From Crocinitomix catalasitica ATCC 23190 (GTDB lineage: Bacteria; Bacteroidota; Bacteroidia; Flavobacteriales_D; Crocinitomicaceae): a DNA stretch of 64,000 bases. Positions 25,775-33,187 of this stretch are shown piece after piece; the first letter of the stretch is position 1, and every line of letters begins with the position of its first letter. The notes below the pieces were generated by a model. It had not been told where the DNA came from, searched no databases, and saw only the letters and a program-made list of their open reading frames with translations. Position numbers and translations under genes: made by a program. The stretch lies in NCBI RefSeq assembly GCF_000621625.1, contig NZ_JHXV01000001.1:124001-188000 (forward strand), in the 5' to 3' direction.

Positions 25775-27892
25775 ATGAAACGATTATTTTTATACTTATT
25801 TATTGGGGTGGCAAGTGCTACAACCTCTTATGGACAAAAGTCTGAGATTACTTTAGAGCAATCAGTAATGGGCCAACGCGCATTTTACGGCGAAAGAACC
25901 TTATTGTTTAATTGGATTCCCGGTACTAGTGAATACTCTTTTTTATCTGCTGATTACCAAACTTTATTGCGTGGGAATGCAAAAAACGGTAATACATCAG
26001 CTATTATCACGACCGAAAAATTGAAAGAAATAATGGGTGGCGATGTGCAGTATGTCAATGTCATTGAATGGAAAGATGACCATACTTTCTTAACTCAATC
26101 AGGCTTTAGCTATTTTCTGATTGATACAAAATCACAAACTGGAAAGCTAGTAAGTGGAGTTCCCAATGGAGCAGAGAATATTGATGTTTCTTTGGCTGCT
26201 GGAGATTTAGCTTATACCGTCGGAAACAAAGTGTATATTGGATCATCAACAAAGGTTATAGAGGATTTGGAAACGAATATTGTTTCTGGTCAAGCCATTG
26301 CAAGAAGTGAGTTTGGTATTACCAAAGGAATTTTCTGGTCTAATAATGGAAAAAAATTAGCTTATTATCAAAAAGATGAATCGGCAGTAGCTGATTATCC
26401 ATTGGTGAATATTGAAGCGCCAACAGCAGTGCTTGAATCTATTAAGTATCCTATGGCTGGTCAATCAAGTGAAATTGCAGGTGTTTGTATTTTTGATAAA
26501 TCATCTGGAGATATTGTTAAGGTTAAAACAACAGGAGCCAAAGATGATTATTTAACCAATTTTGGTTGGGGACCTAAAGATGAGTTTTTCTATATCGCGG
26601 AAGTTAACCGTGGTCAGAATCATATGAAATTGAATAAATATGATGTTACAGGTAAATTGGTGAAAACATTATTCGAAGAGAAAAACGATAAATGGGTAGA
26701 ACCTGAAAATCCTGTTTATTTTGTTAACGACAACGAATTTGTTTGGATGAGTGAACGTGATGGGTTCATGAATTTATACCTATACAATACTGATGGAGAA
26801 TTGGTGAAACAATTGACCAATAATAAATGGGTGACCAATTCAATTATTGGTCATGATAGCAAAGGAAACATCTATTTTGAAGGAACTGGCGCTGATCCAA
26901 GAGAATCTCATGCTTTTGTTGTGAATACGAAGGACGGTAAACAAAAACAATTAACAACAGGAGCAGGCACACATAGCGTGATGTTTAATTCTGATTATTC
27001 ATTGATGTATGATGGGATGTCATCTTTTACTGTTCCTTTTAAAGAAGAAATTATAGATGTGACTAAAGGTAAAGTTAAACGTACAATTTTAACTTCAACT
27101 GATCCCTTGACCAATATTAATATCGGTACAGTAGATTACGGAACAATTAAAGCGGGTGACAATAAAACGGATTTATATTATCGTTTAGTGAAGCCAAGTA
27201 ATTTTGATGCGACCAAAAAATACCCAGTATTGGTTTATGTTTATGGTGGACCTCATGCACAAATGATCACGAATTCGTGGTTAGGCGGAACAAGTGGTTG
27301 GATGTTTTGGTTGGCAGAACAAGGTTATTTAGTGTATACAGTTGACAATAGAGGGTCAGCAAATAGGGGGTTCGAATTTGAAAGTGTAATTCATAGAAAT
27401 GTGGGGAATGCTGAAATTGAAGATCAAATGGCAGGTGTAAAACATCTTAAATCTCTTCCTTATGTTGATGGTGATAGATTGGCCATTCACGGTTGGAGTT
27501 TTGGTGGATTCATGACTTCTTCATTAATGTTAAGAGAACCAGGTACATTTAATGTAGGTGTTGCTGGTGGACCAGTTACAGACTGGAAATATTACGAAGC
27601 AATGTATGGCGAACGTTATATGGATCAACCTTCAGAAAATCCAGAAGGTTATAAAAACAGCAGTTTAATGACTTATGCTGCAGATTTAGAAGGTAAATTA
27701 TTATTGATTCACGGAACATCAGATAATGTTGTTGTTATGCAACATAGCATGTCATTGATTCAAGCTTTTGTTAACGAAGGAATACAAATGGACTTTTTCC
27801 CTTATCCTATGCATGAGCATAATGTTCGAGGTAAAGATCGAGTGCATTTAATGCGCAAGGTTTTGGATTATGTAATGATTAATAATCTGTAA
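25775..27892 (+). CDS. dipeptidyl peptidase IV-like serine peptidase (S9B)
   Basis: This 705-residue exported peptidase has a signal peptide (residues 1-20, ends TSYGQ), an eight-blade beta-propeller N-terminal domain and a C-terminal alpha/beta-hydrolase domain (~450-705). The triad is visible: Ser575 in GWSFGGF, Asp650 in GTSDNVV and His682 in MHEHNVRG; YVYGGPHAQ supplies the oxyanion region. It removes X-Pro or X-Ala dipeptides from peptide N-termini in the periplasm or at the surface. Triad spacing (75 and 107) agrees with bacterial DPP4. Monocistronic, with a terminator. Confidence 0.93.
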   Translation: MKRLFLYLFIGVASATTSYGQKSEITLEQSVMGQRAFYGERTLLFNWIPGTSEYSFLSADYQTLLRGNAKNGNTSAIITTEKLKEIMGGDVQYVNVIEWKDDHTFLTQSGFSYFLIDTKSQTGKLVSGVPNGAENIDVSLAAGDLAYTVGNKVYIGSSTKVIEDLETNIVSGQAIARSEFGITKGIFWSNNGKKLAYYQKDESAVADYPLVNIEAPTAVLESIKYPMAGQSSEIAGVCIFDKSSGDIVKVKTTGAKDDYLTNFGWGPKDEFFYIAEVNRGQNHMKLNKYDVTGKLVKTLFEEKNDKWVEPENPVYFVNDNEFVWMSERDGFMNLYLYNTDGELVKQLTNNKWVTNSIIGHDSKGNIYFEGTGADPRESHAFVVNTKDGKQKQLTTGAGTHSVMFNSDYSLMYDGMSSFTVPFKEEIIDVTKGKVKRTILTSTDPLTNINIGTVDYGTIKAGDNKTDLYYRLVKPSNFDATKKYPVLVYVYGGPHAQMITNSWLGGTSGWMFWLAEQGYLVYTVDNRGSANRGFEFESVIHRNVGNAEIEDQMAGVKHLKSLPYVDGDRLAIHGWSFGGFMTSSLMLREPGTFNVGVAGGPVTDWKYYEAMYGERYMDQPSENPEGYKNSSLMTYAADLEGKLLLIHGTSDNVVVMQHSMSLIQAFVNEGIQMDFFPYPMHEHNVRGKDRVHLMRKVLDYVMINNL

Positions 27893-27908
27893 AAAAAAAC
27901 TAAAATAG

Positions 27909-27941
27909 AAGCGCTTATTATTTATGATAGGCGCTTTTTTT
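27909..27941 (+). terminator. intrinsic terminator after the peptidase gene
   Basis: AAGCGC (27909-27914) pairs with GCGCTT (27931-27936), the stem extends with imperfect TTAT/ATGATA pairing, and a run of T follows. Confidence 0.75.
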
Positions 27942-27968
27942 GTGCCTAATCTTAGCTAAATTAGTGGT

Positions 27969-30464
27969 GTGAAAATTTGTAAATATTTCCCGATCCTATT
28001 TTTCTTCTGCTGGATGAATCATTCGTATGCCACGATTATAGATTCGTTGGCGCAAGAATTGAGTTTGTTAGAGGGGAAAGAATCACTGAATGAATTAGAT
28101 CAACAAGCCATTTTATGTAATGAAATAGCGATCAAATATCAAGATATAGGAGATCAAAAGAATGCGAGAATTTATTATTTACAGTCTATTTATTTTGCTA
28201 AATATCGTATCGAAAAATACAATTTAAAAGACGCGCAGAGTTTCTATGATATTGGTTATCTCTATAAAAATATTTCAACATTCGAATCTACTCTAAAGAA
28301 CTTTGACAAAGCAATAGGGTATTTTGAAGAGGCTGAAAAAAGCTATTTAAGTCTAGCTAACTTATTACCTCCAGAGGAGTATAGAGCGATGTTGCCAGGG
28401 TTCTATAATTCTTATGCTGTTTTGTTTTATCACGCATCTAGATTTGAAGAAGCCAAATCGCAATACGAAAAGGCTTTGAATTTGATGCCTAATAAAGAAG
28501 ATAAACGTTACCTTGAAATCCGTCGGCAATATGGTGAAGTACTGGTCAAGCTTAAAGAAAAAGACAAGGCAAAATCAATTTTCAGGCAGTGTTTAAGTGA
28601 TTTCTCTCGATTGTATCCTGGTGACGGTGATATCCATAGTAGTTTTTATTCACTAATTGCTGTGCTGTATAATTCGGGTGAATACGAAGCTTTGCTTGAA
28701 GAAATGATGCAATATGCGCCTTATAATAATATTGGTAACCTTGTTGAGTATGCTGAATCACGCTCCGATTTTGAAGTGGCTAAAATAATTAATAATATTT
28801 TTGTCATTTCTTTTGCCTATAGTCAACTAGGTGAACGCAATGAAGATACATATCATTACGAGCAAGCATATCGATGGCAATTTATTGGTTTTGAATTGGC
28901 AGAAAAATATGCCATTCAAAGTAATGTTGAGAAATTAGGGAGTGTTATTCAAAATCCAGAAAATAAAGTATTGGCAATCCTAATTTCATGTTTGAATTTG
29001 GATCAATATAATTTACTCACACAAGAAAAGATTCAACAAGTCATTCGAATAATTGATGTTTACCAGTCAACACAATTGCATTATGAACGAATTTCATTCG
29101 AGCAAAATGCCGCTTTATGGGAACGTGAAAAAGAGTTAAAGAATCAGATAAAATACTATAATATTCAACTTGAAAATATTGTTTTAGATGAAAATGATTT
29201 GGAAGAAGTTGATTCGATTCGTGCGTTAATTTATGAAGTATCCATGGAGTTGTCAGATATTCGCGCCATTGCAAAGAAAGATGTGATTTTAGCCGAATAT
29301 CAATTGGGTCAAGAGAAATTTGGCGAATTAATTACGGATCATTTTGAGAAGGAGGAAAAGGATTTACTGGTTTATTTCAATACAGCCGATAGGGATAGCC
29401 TTTTTATTTTAGGGTATGCTCAATCAAAATATTTTATGCGGGTTGCACATATTTCCGATCAATTTAAAAGCGAAATTCATGAAAACTATAAATTGAATTC
29501 TCAATTAAATACAACCTTAACAGCAATAGAAAAGCAAGTACAATCGAATCAAAAATTCTATCGTTATATGCTTGATCCGGTTATCGACTTATTGGATAAA
29601 AAAGGTTTGGTTATTTATCCGTTAGGAGAATTAAGTTATATCAGTGTTGATGCTTTACAAGATCAGCAAAAGGAATATGCAGTAAATCAATTCTCCATTC
29701 AATATACTTCTTCATTATTTTCAATTATTAATCAACAAAGTAGTCGTCAATTAGGGGGATCAATAAGTTTTTATCCTTCAAAGTATGGAACAGATGATTT
29801 GGCTTATTTACATTATGCTGAAAAGGAAATCAACGCCATTGAAGGTTTAATGCTAACGGAAAATTTTCTGGATGATTCAGCAACCAAGTACAACTTTATT
29901 CAATCGGCAAATGGTAAAAAGAGCATTCATATTGCGAGTCACGCCATTTTAGATTTTGAGAATCCTTATGGTTCTTATATTATCTTTAATAAGAACAATG
30001 ATACCGTTGATTATAAGTTGTTTGCTTATGAAATATTTTCTTTGACTGTAAATGCTGACTTGGTTACCTTGAGTACATGTAATTCTGGTCATGGAGTAAT
30101 AGAAGAGGGGGTTGGAACATTAAGTTTGGCCAATGCTTTTTATTTTGCAGGTGTTCCGGCCACAGTGAGTAGTTTATGGAGTGCACAAGATCAAAGTTCG
30201 GCAGATATTATGACAGGTTTCTATACGAACTTAAAGGAAGGGAAAGGAAAGTCGGAAAGTTTACAAGCTGCAAAATTGGCTTATTTAAAAGAATCAGACG
30301 CCATTAAAAGTCAGCCGTTTTTTTGGGCCAATTATGTGATGTATGGTTCAGATCAACCTATTTTTAAGAAAGAAAAATCTAAGGCTTATTTGTATTGGAT
30401 TTTTGGGATTCTGTTTGTTGCAAGCTCGGTTTTCTTTTATTATAAATTTTCTAAAAGGTCTTGA
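27969..30464 (+). CDS. exported TPR-CHAT protease-like protein with C-terminal membrane anchor
   Basis: This 831-residue protein starts at GTG. It has a signal peptide (ends NHSYA, about residue 22), TPR repeats (~40-230; YNSYAVLFYHASRFEEAKSQ), a helical/coiled-coil middle, and a CHAT domain (~560-800). The caspase-like dyad is present: His658 in IASHAIL and Cys704 in LSTCNSGHG; the GVGTLSLANAFYFAGVPATV helix and SLWSAQD strand are typical. A single membrane span (~806-824) precedes a short basic tail, so the CHAT domain should face the periplasm. It is convergent with, and overlaps by 25 bases, an anti-sigma-like gene paired with an ECF sigma factor. Confidence 0.92.
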   Translation: MKICKYFPILFFFCWMNHSYATIIDSLAQELSLLEGKESLNELDQQAILCNEIAIKYQDIGDQKNARIYYLQSIYFAKYRIEKYNLKDAQSFYDIGYLYKNISTFESTLKNFDKAIGYFEEAEKSYLSLANLLPPEEYRAMLPGFYNSYAVLFYHASRFEEAKSQYEKALNLMPNKEDKRYLEIRRQYGEVLVKLKEKDKAKSIFRQCLSDFSRLYPGDGDIHSSFYSLIAVLYNSGEYEALLEEMMQYAPYNNIGNLVEYAESRSDFEVAKIINNIFVISFAYSQLGERNEDTYHYEQAYRWQFIGFELAEKYAIQSNVEKLGSVIQNPENKVLAILISCLNLDQYNLLTQEKIQQVIRIIDVYQSTQLHYERISFEQNAALWEREKELKNQIKYYNIQLENIVLDENDLEEVDSIRALIYEVSMELSDIRAIAKKDVILAEYQLGQEKFGELITDHFEKEEKDLLVYFNTADRDSLFILGYAQSKYFMRVAHISDQFKSEIHENYKLNSQLNTTLTAIEKQVQSNQKFYRYMLDPVIDLLDKKGLVIYPLGELSYISVDALQDQQKEYAVNQFSIQYTSSLFSIINQQSSRQLGGSISFYPSKYGTDDLAYLHYAEKEINAIEGLMLTENFLDDSATKYNFIQSANGKKSIHIASHAILDFENPYGSYIIFNKNNDTVDYKLFAYEIFSLTVNADLVTLSTCNSGHGVIEEGVGTLSLANAFYFAGVPATVSSLWSAQDQSSADIMTGFYTNLKEGKGKSESLQAAKLAYLKESDAIKSQPFFWANYVMYGSDQPIFKKEKSKAYLYWIFGILFVASSVFFYYKFSKRS

Positions 30465-31135
30465 GCAGACGCGTAATATTCGCTTGTAGGTTTAATTTTC
30501 TTCAGTGTTAAAGTCGAATTTTCAATATCATTTAAACCTAAATAAGCAAGTGCTAGATGATATTCAGCAATAGGGTAGAATAAACTCTCTTCATCATTAA
30601 TTTGAAGAAATGCGGTTGTTGCTTTTTCATATTCTTTAGCGGCCATGTAAGACTCTCCTAAATAAAAGGTAGTCATGATATCATTCGGTAAGCTTTCAAA
30701 CATTTGAATGGCAGCGGTATAATTTTTATTCTGGTAAGCGGTCATTGCATCGTCAATAGAAACCTTTTCTCCTCTAACGGTGATAATATTATCATAAGGC
30801 GTAAAGTTCGCCGCAAGCAAGTCTTCCGGTGATTTTTGATTTAGAAAGATATAACCAAGTCCAAATAGTAAGATTAAACTAGCGGCTATTCCTACCCATT
30901 TCAAGGTGAATATTTTGGTTGGTTTTGTTACTTTTTCTTTGTCCCAATTATTCAAATTAGCTTTAAAATCGAGTATTTCAACTTTTTCAATTGCTTGGGT
31001 TAAGGTTTTATATGCTTCAAATCTTGTATTAAATTCAGGATCTTCTTGCAGTCGTTTGTCGAATGCTGATTTATCAGATGCGTCGTCGAATAAATAAGCA
31101 TCAAATATTTCCATTTCATTTTCGTTGTCCGCCAT
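30440..31135 (-). CDS. membrane anti-sigma-like protein with periplasmic TPR domain
   Basis: This 231-residue protein has an acidic/helical N-terminal domain (~1-60; IFDAYLFDDASDKSAFDKRL and EDPEFNTRFEAYKTL, as in Bacteroidota anti-sigma proteins but without zinc ligands), a basic stretch, one membrane span at 79-98, and a C-terminal TPR domain (~125-231; ALAYLGLNDIENSTLTLKKI). By the positive-inside rule the N-terminus is cytoplasmic and the TPR domain periplasmic. It begins one base after the stop of the sigma gene. Most likely it holds the sigma factor at the membrane; not proven by a recognisable domain name. Confidence 0.75.
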   Translation of the reverse strand: MADNENEMEIFDAYLFDDASDKSAFDKRLQEDPEFNTRFEAYKTLTQAIEKVEILDFKANLNNWDKEKVTKPTKIFTLKWVGIAASLILLFGLGYIFLNQKSPEDLLAANFTPYDNIITVRGEKVSIDDAMTAYQNKNYTAAIQMFESLPNDIMTTFYLGESYMAAKEYEKATTAFLQINDEESLFYPIAEYHLALAYLGLNDIENSTLTLKKIKPTSEYYASAQDLLENL

Positions 31136-31136
31136 C

Positions 31137-31694
31137 TTATTGTTTTAATAATTCTTTTAACTTTTTAATACACAGGTATTTTTTCTTCTTAGCTACTTGC
31201 TCGTTTTTATAATTTAATTTCGATGCAATGGCTTCCATACTGTTGCGTTCCCAATAGAATAAACGAATGACAGATTTGCATGGTTCGTCAAGTTTCTCCA
31301 TTGCTGCAGCAATTTGGTTCGTCAACAAGTTTTTGTCATCAGTCGAATCAAATAAATTACCAAAAATGTCCACCTCTTCAATTGGTGCCATATTTTCGTC
31401 TAATTCATCCATCTGTTTCTTTTCTTCGCGCCACCACTCCTTCAATACCATCTTTCCGATACCAAATAAATACGTTTCAATAGACGCTTGCAAATCGTTC
31501 AGCTTATCCTTTTTAATATTAAAGTAAAGCACGGTGAAACTGCGTTGATAAATTTCGTGACAAGTTTCAATTTGCTTTATCTTATATCGACCTTTAAGCC
31601 AATTAACGAATTTCGGCTGAAAAGCATTATAAAGTTCATGTATGACTTTTTGGTCGCCTTCTTTTATTGCTAATATTTTCGCTGTGTTTTCCAA
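31137..31694 (-). CDS. ECF-type RNA polymerase sigma factor
   Basis: This 185-residue protein has sigma region 2 (~15-95; HELYNAFQPKFVNWL, then YLFGIGKMVLKEWWREEKK) and region 4 (~125-180; LDEPCKSVIRLFYWE, MEAIASKLNYKNEQVAKKK as the helix-turn-helix). The start is a TTG at 31694, since a stop codon lies directly upstream in frame and no ATG precedes region 2. It forms a two-gene operon with the anti-sigma-like gene. An ECF promoter-like element ends next to the TTG. Confidence 0.93.
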   Translation of the reverse strand: MENTAKILAIKEGDQKVIHELYNAFQPKFVNWLKGRYKIKQIETCHEIYQRSFTVLYFNIKKDKLNDLQASIETYLFGIGKMVLKEWWREEKKQMDELDENMAPIEEVDIFGNLFDSTDDKNLLTNQIAAAMEKLDEPCKSVIRLFYWERNSMEAIASKLNYKNEQVAKKKKYLCIKKLKELLKQ

Positions 31695-31696
31695 TT

Positions 31697-31723
31697 AGTG
31701 TTTTTAAATAATAAAAAGTAACC
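31697..31723 (-). promoter_or_regulatory. ECF-type element at the start of the sigma gene
   Basis: Read on the minus strand: GGTTACTTTTTA from 31723, an AT-rich spacer, then CACT from 31700 and AA. The offset between the first G and the C of CACT is 23, as in the two other copies (22121, 31768). The CACTAA block directly adjoins the TTG start, so a transcript from it would lack a leader; this is a weak point of the promoter reading. Confidence 0.4.
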
Positions 31724-31767
31724 GTTTAAAACAATTATTAACAAAAATAGAAAAACTTGTTGCTCGT

Positions 31768-31797
31768 GGTCACCTTTTATTTTTTTTCTGCACTAAA
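31768..31797 (+). promoter_or_regulatory. ECF-type promoter-like element before the beta-helix lipoprotein gene
   Basis: GGTCACCTTTTA at 31768-31779, a T run, and CACTAAA from 31791. It shares 23 of 30 positions with the element at 22121 at identical spacing. The ATG follows 30 bases after the CACT block, a normal leader length. Confidence 0.5.
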
Positions 31798-31820
31798 GGT
31801 CAAAACAAATAACAATCAAA

Positions 31821-33089
31821 ATGAAAAGGATGAAAAATTCAATGAATATTATAATCGCTACTTTTAGTTTGGCAATGATTTTTACGGCTTGTAAAAAGGA
31901 TGGATGTACTGATCCTGTTGCTACTAACTATGACAAGAAAGCCAACGTTGAGAATAATTCTTGTATTTATGGTGCAGGCGGTGGTGGCGGCGCTGTGATT
32001 ACTGATGAAATTAAAGATGACATAACAACAAATACAACTATAAAAGCTGGTGTTGTTAAAATTTGTACTGATATTAATGTTAGCGCAGTATTAACAGTTG
32101 AGCCAGGGGTAATATTTATAATGTGCGCTGGTTCAAGTTTAGATATAGAGGAGACAGGTGCCATTAAAGCGAATGGAACTGCGGCATTGCCAATAGTTTT
32201 TAAAGGCGAGACAGAAACAGCTGGGTTTTGGGAAGGTATTGCTATTAAATCAAATAACCCTAATAATCAATTTAATTATGTAACAGTAAAAGATGCAGGA
32301 ACATATTGGGGATGGGATTATGCAAATTTATATATAGCAAATGGTGCACAGTTAACTATGAAAAATTCTACAGTTAGTAATAGTCAGAGTGTTGGTTTGT
32401 TTGCGGAAAACTCATCAACAATACCTGGTTTTTCGAATAATACGTTTTCGAATAATGGTACAATTGGTTTAAATATTAATTCTGTACATGTTGGTTCTTT
32501 GGATGGGGCTTCAAATTATAATATTTCGAATACAGAGTCTTATATTCATGTTAGAGGAGTGGAAATTGGAATCAACCAAACTTGGCAGAAATTAGACACT
32601 CCATTATTGTTAAATGCGACTACAAAAGTAAGTGCAGGTTTGACTTTAATGCCAGGGGTATCCATCTTAATGGAATCTGGGGCAGATTTTAGTGTCGCTG
32701 CTTCTGGTTATTTAAATGCTACGGGTACTGCTGTGGATAGAATTACAATTTTTGGAAGATACACTGCAGCTGCATATTGGGATGGAATAAAAATTTACTC
32801 AACGAATCCAAACAATAAATTCAATTATGTTAGTATTGGTGATGCTGGTGCATATTGGGGATTTAATTACGCAACAATAGATGTTGATGGTCGTATTGAA
32901 ATGAATAATACTACAATAACCAATTCTAATAGTTGGGCTGTTTACATGAGAGGGTCATCTAGTATTTACTGCTCGGGAGTTGTACAGACAACACCTGAGG
33001 GCGTAACTGCAGTAAATACTTTGTCTGGGAATGGTGTTGGACCCGATGCTGATTGTGTTGATGGTGGCTGTACAATCTATTTTGATTAA
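31821..33089 (+). CDS. secreted lipoprotein with two beta-helix-like repeats
   Basis: This 422-residue protein has a lipoprotein signal (lipobox IFTAC, Cys24), then a CTDPVATNYDKKANVENNSC motif of the kind common in Bacteroidota surface proteins and a Gly run. The rest consists of two related halves (~75-215 and ~245-395): each has an LTVEPGV / LTLMPGV step, a WEGIAIKS / WDGIKIYS step, NPNNQFNYV / NPNNKFNYV and an AYWGFNYA-like step, as in right-handed parallel beta-helices. It is divergent from the sigma gene across 126 bases, with an ECF-type element and a terminator after it. Probably cell-surface; ligand unknown. Confidence 0.8.
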   Translation: MKRMKNSMNIIIATFSLAMIFTACKKDGCTDPVATNYDKKANVENNSCIYGAGGGGGAVITDEIKDDITTNTTIKAGVVKICTDINVSAVLTVEPGVIFIMCAGSSLDIEETGAIKANGTAALPIVFKGETETAGFWEGIAIKSNNPNNQFNYVTVKDAGTYWGWDYANLYIANGAQLTMKNSTVSNSQSVGLFAENSSTIPGFSNNTFSNNGTIGLNINSVHVGSLDGASNYNISNTESYIHVRGVEIGINQTWQKLDTPLLLNATTKVSAGLTLMPGVSILMESGADFSVAASGYLNATGTAVDRITIFGRYTAAAYWDGIKIYSTNPNNKFNYVSIGDAGAYWGFNYATIDVDGRIEMNNTTITNSNSWAVYMRGSSSIYCSGVVQTTPEGVTAVNTLSGNGVGPDADCVDGGCTIYFD

Positions 33090-33111
33090 GATATTTTTAT
33101 TGTAAATCGAT

Positions 33112-33146
33112 AAGGGCTGTTATGAGAAATCATGGCGGCCCTTTTT
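33112..33146 (+). terminator. intrinsic terminator after the beta-helix lipoprotein gene
   Basis: A 14-base stem (AAGGGCTGTTATGA at 33112-33125 with TCATGGCGGCCCTT at 33130-33143, G.T pairs allowed) with a GAAA loop, followed by TTT. It covers an in-frame ATG at 33122 and so argues for the later start of the next gene. Confidence 0.85.
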
Positions 33147-33187
33147 GTTTTCAGTTTTCATATTGTATTTTCATTATCTTTAACCAG

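Noticed and set aside
27969-31694. Interpretation of the TPR-CHAT/sigma locus as part of a type III-E CRISPR (Craspase) system
   Set aside because: No cas7-11-like gene, no repeat-spacer array and no Csx30-like large protein are in the window, and the CHAT protein has a signal peptide, which does not suit a cytoplasmic CRISPR effector.
33122-33187. N-terminal extension of the SpoIIE phosphatase
   Set aside because: It overlaps a terminator stem, and the ATG at 33188 directly precedes a proper signal peptide.
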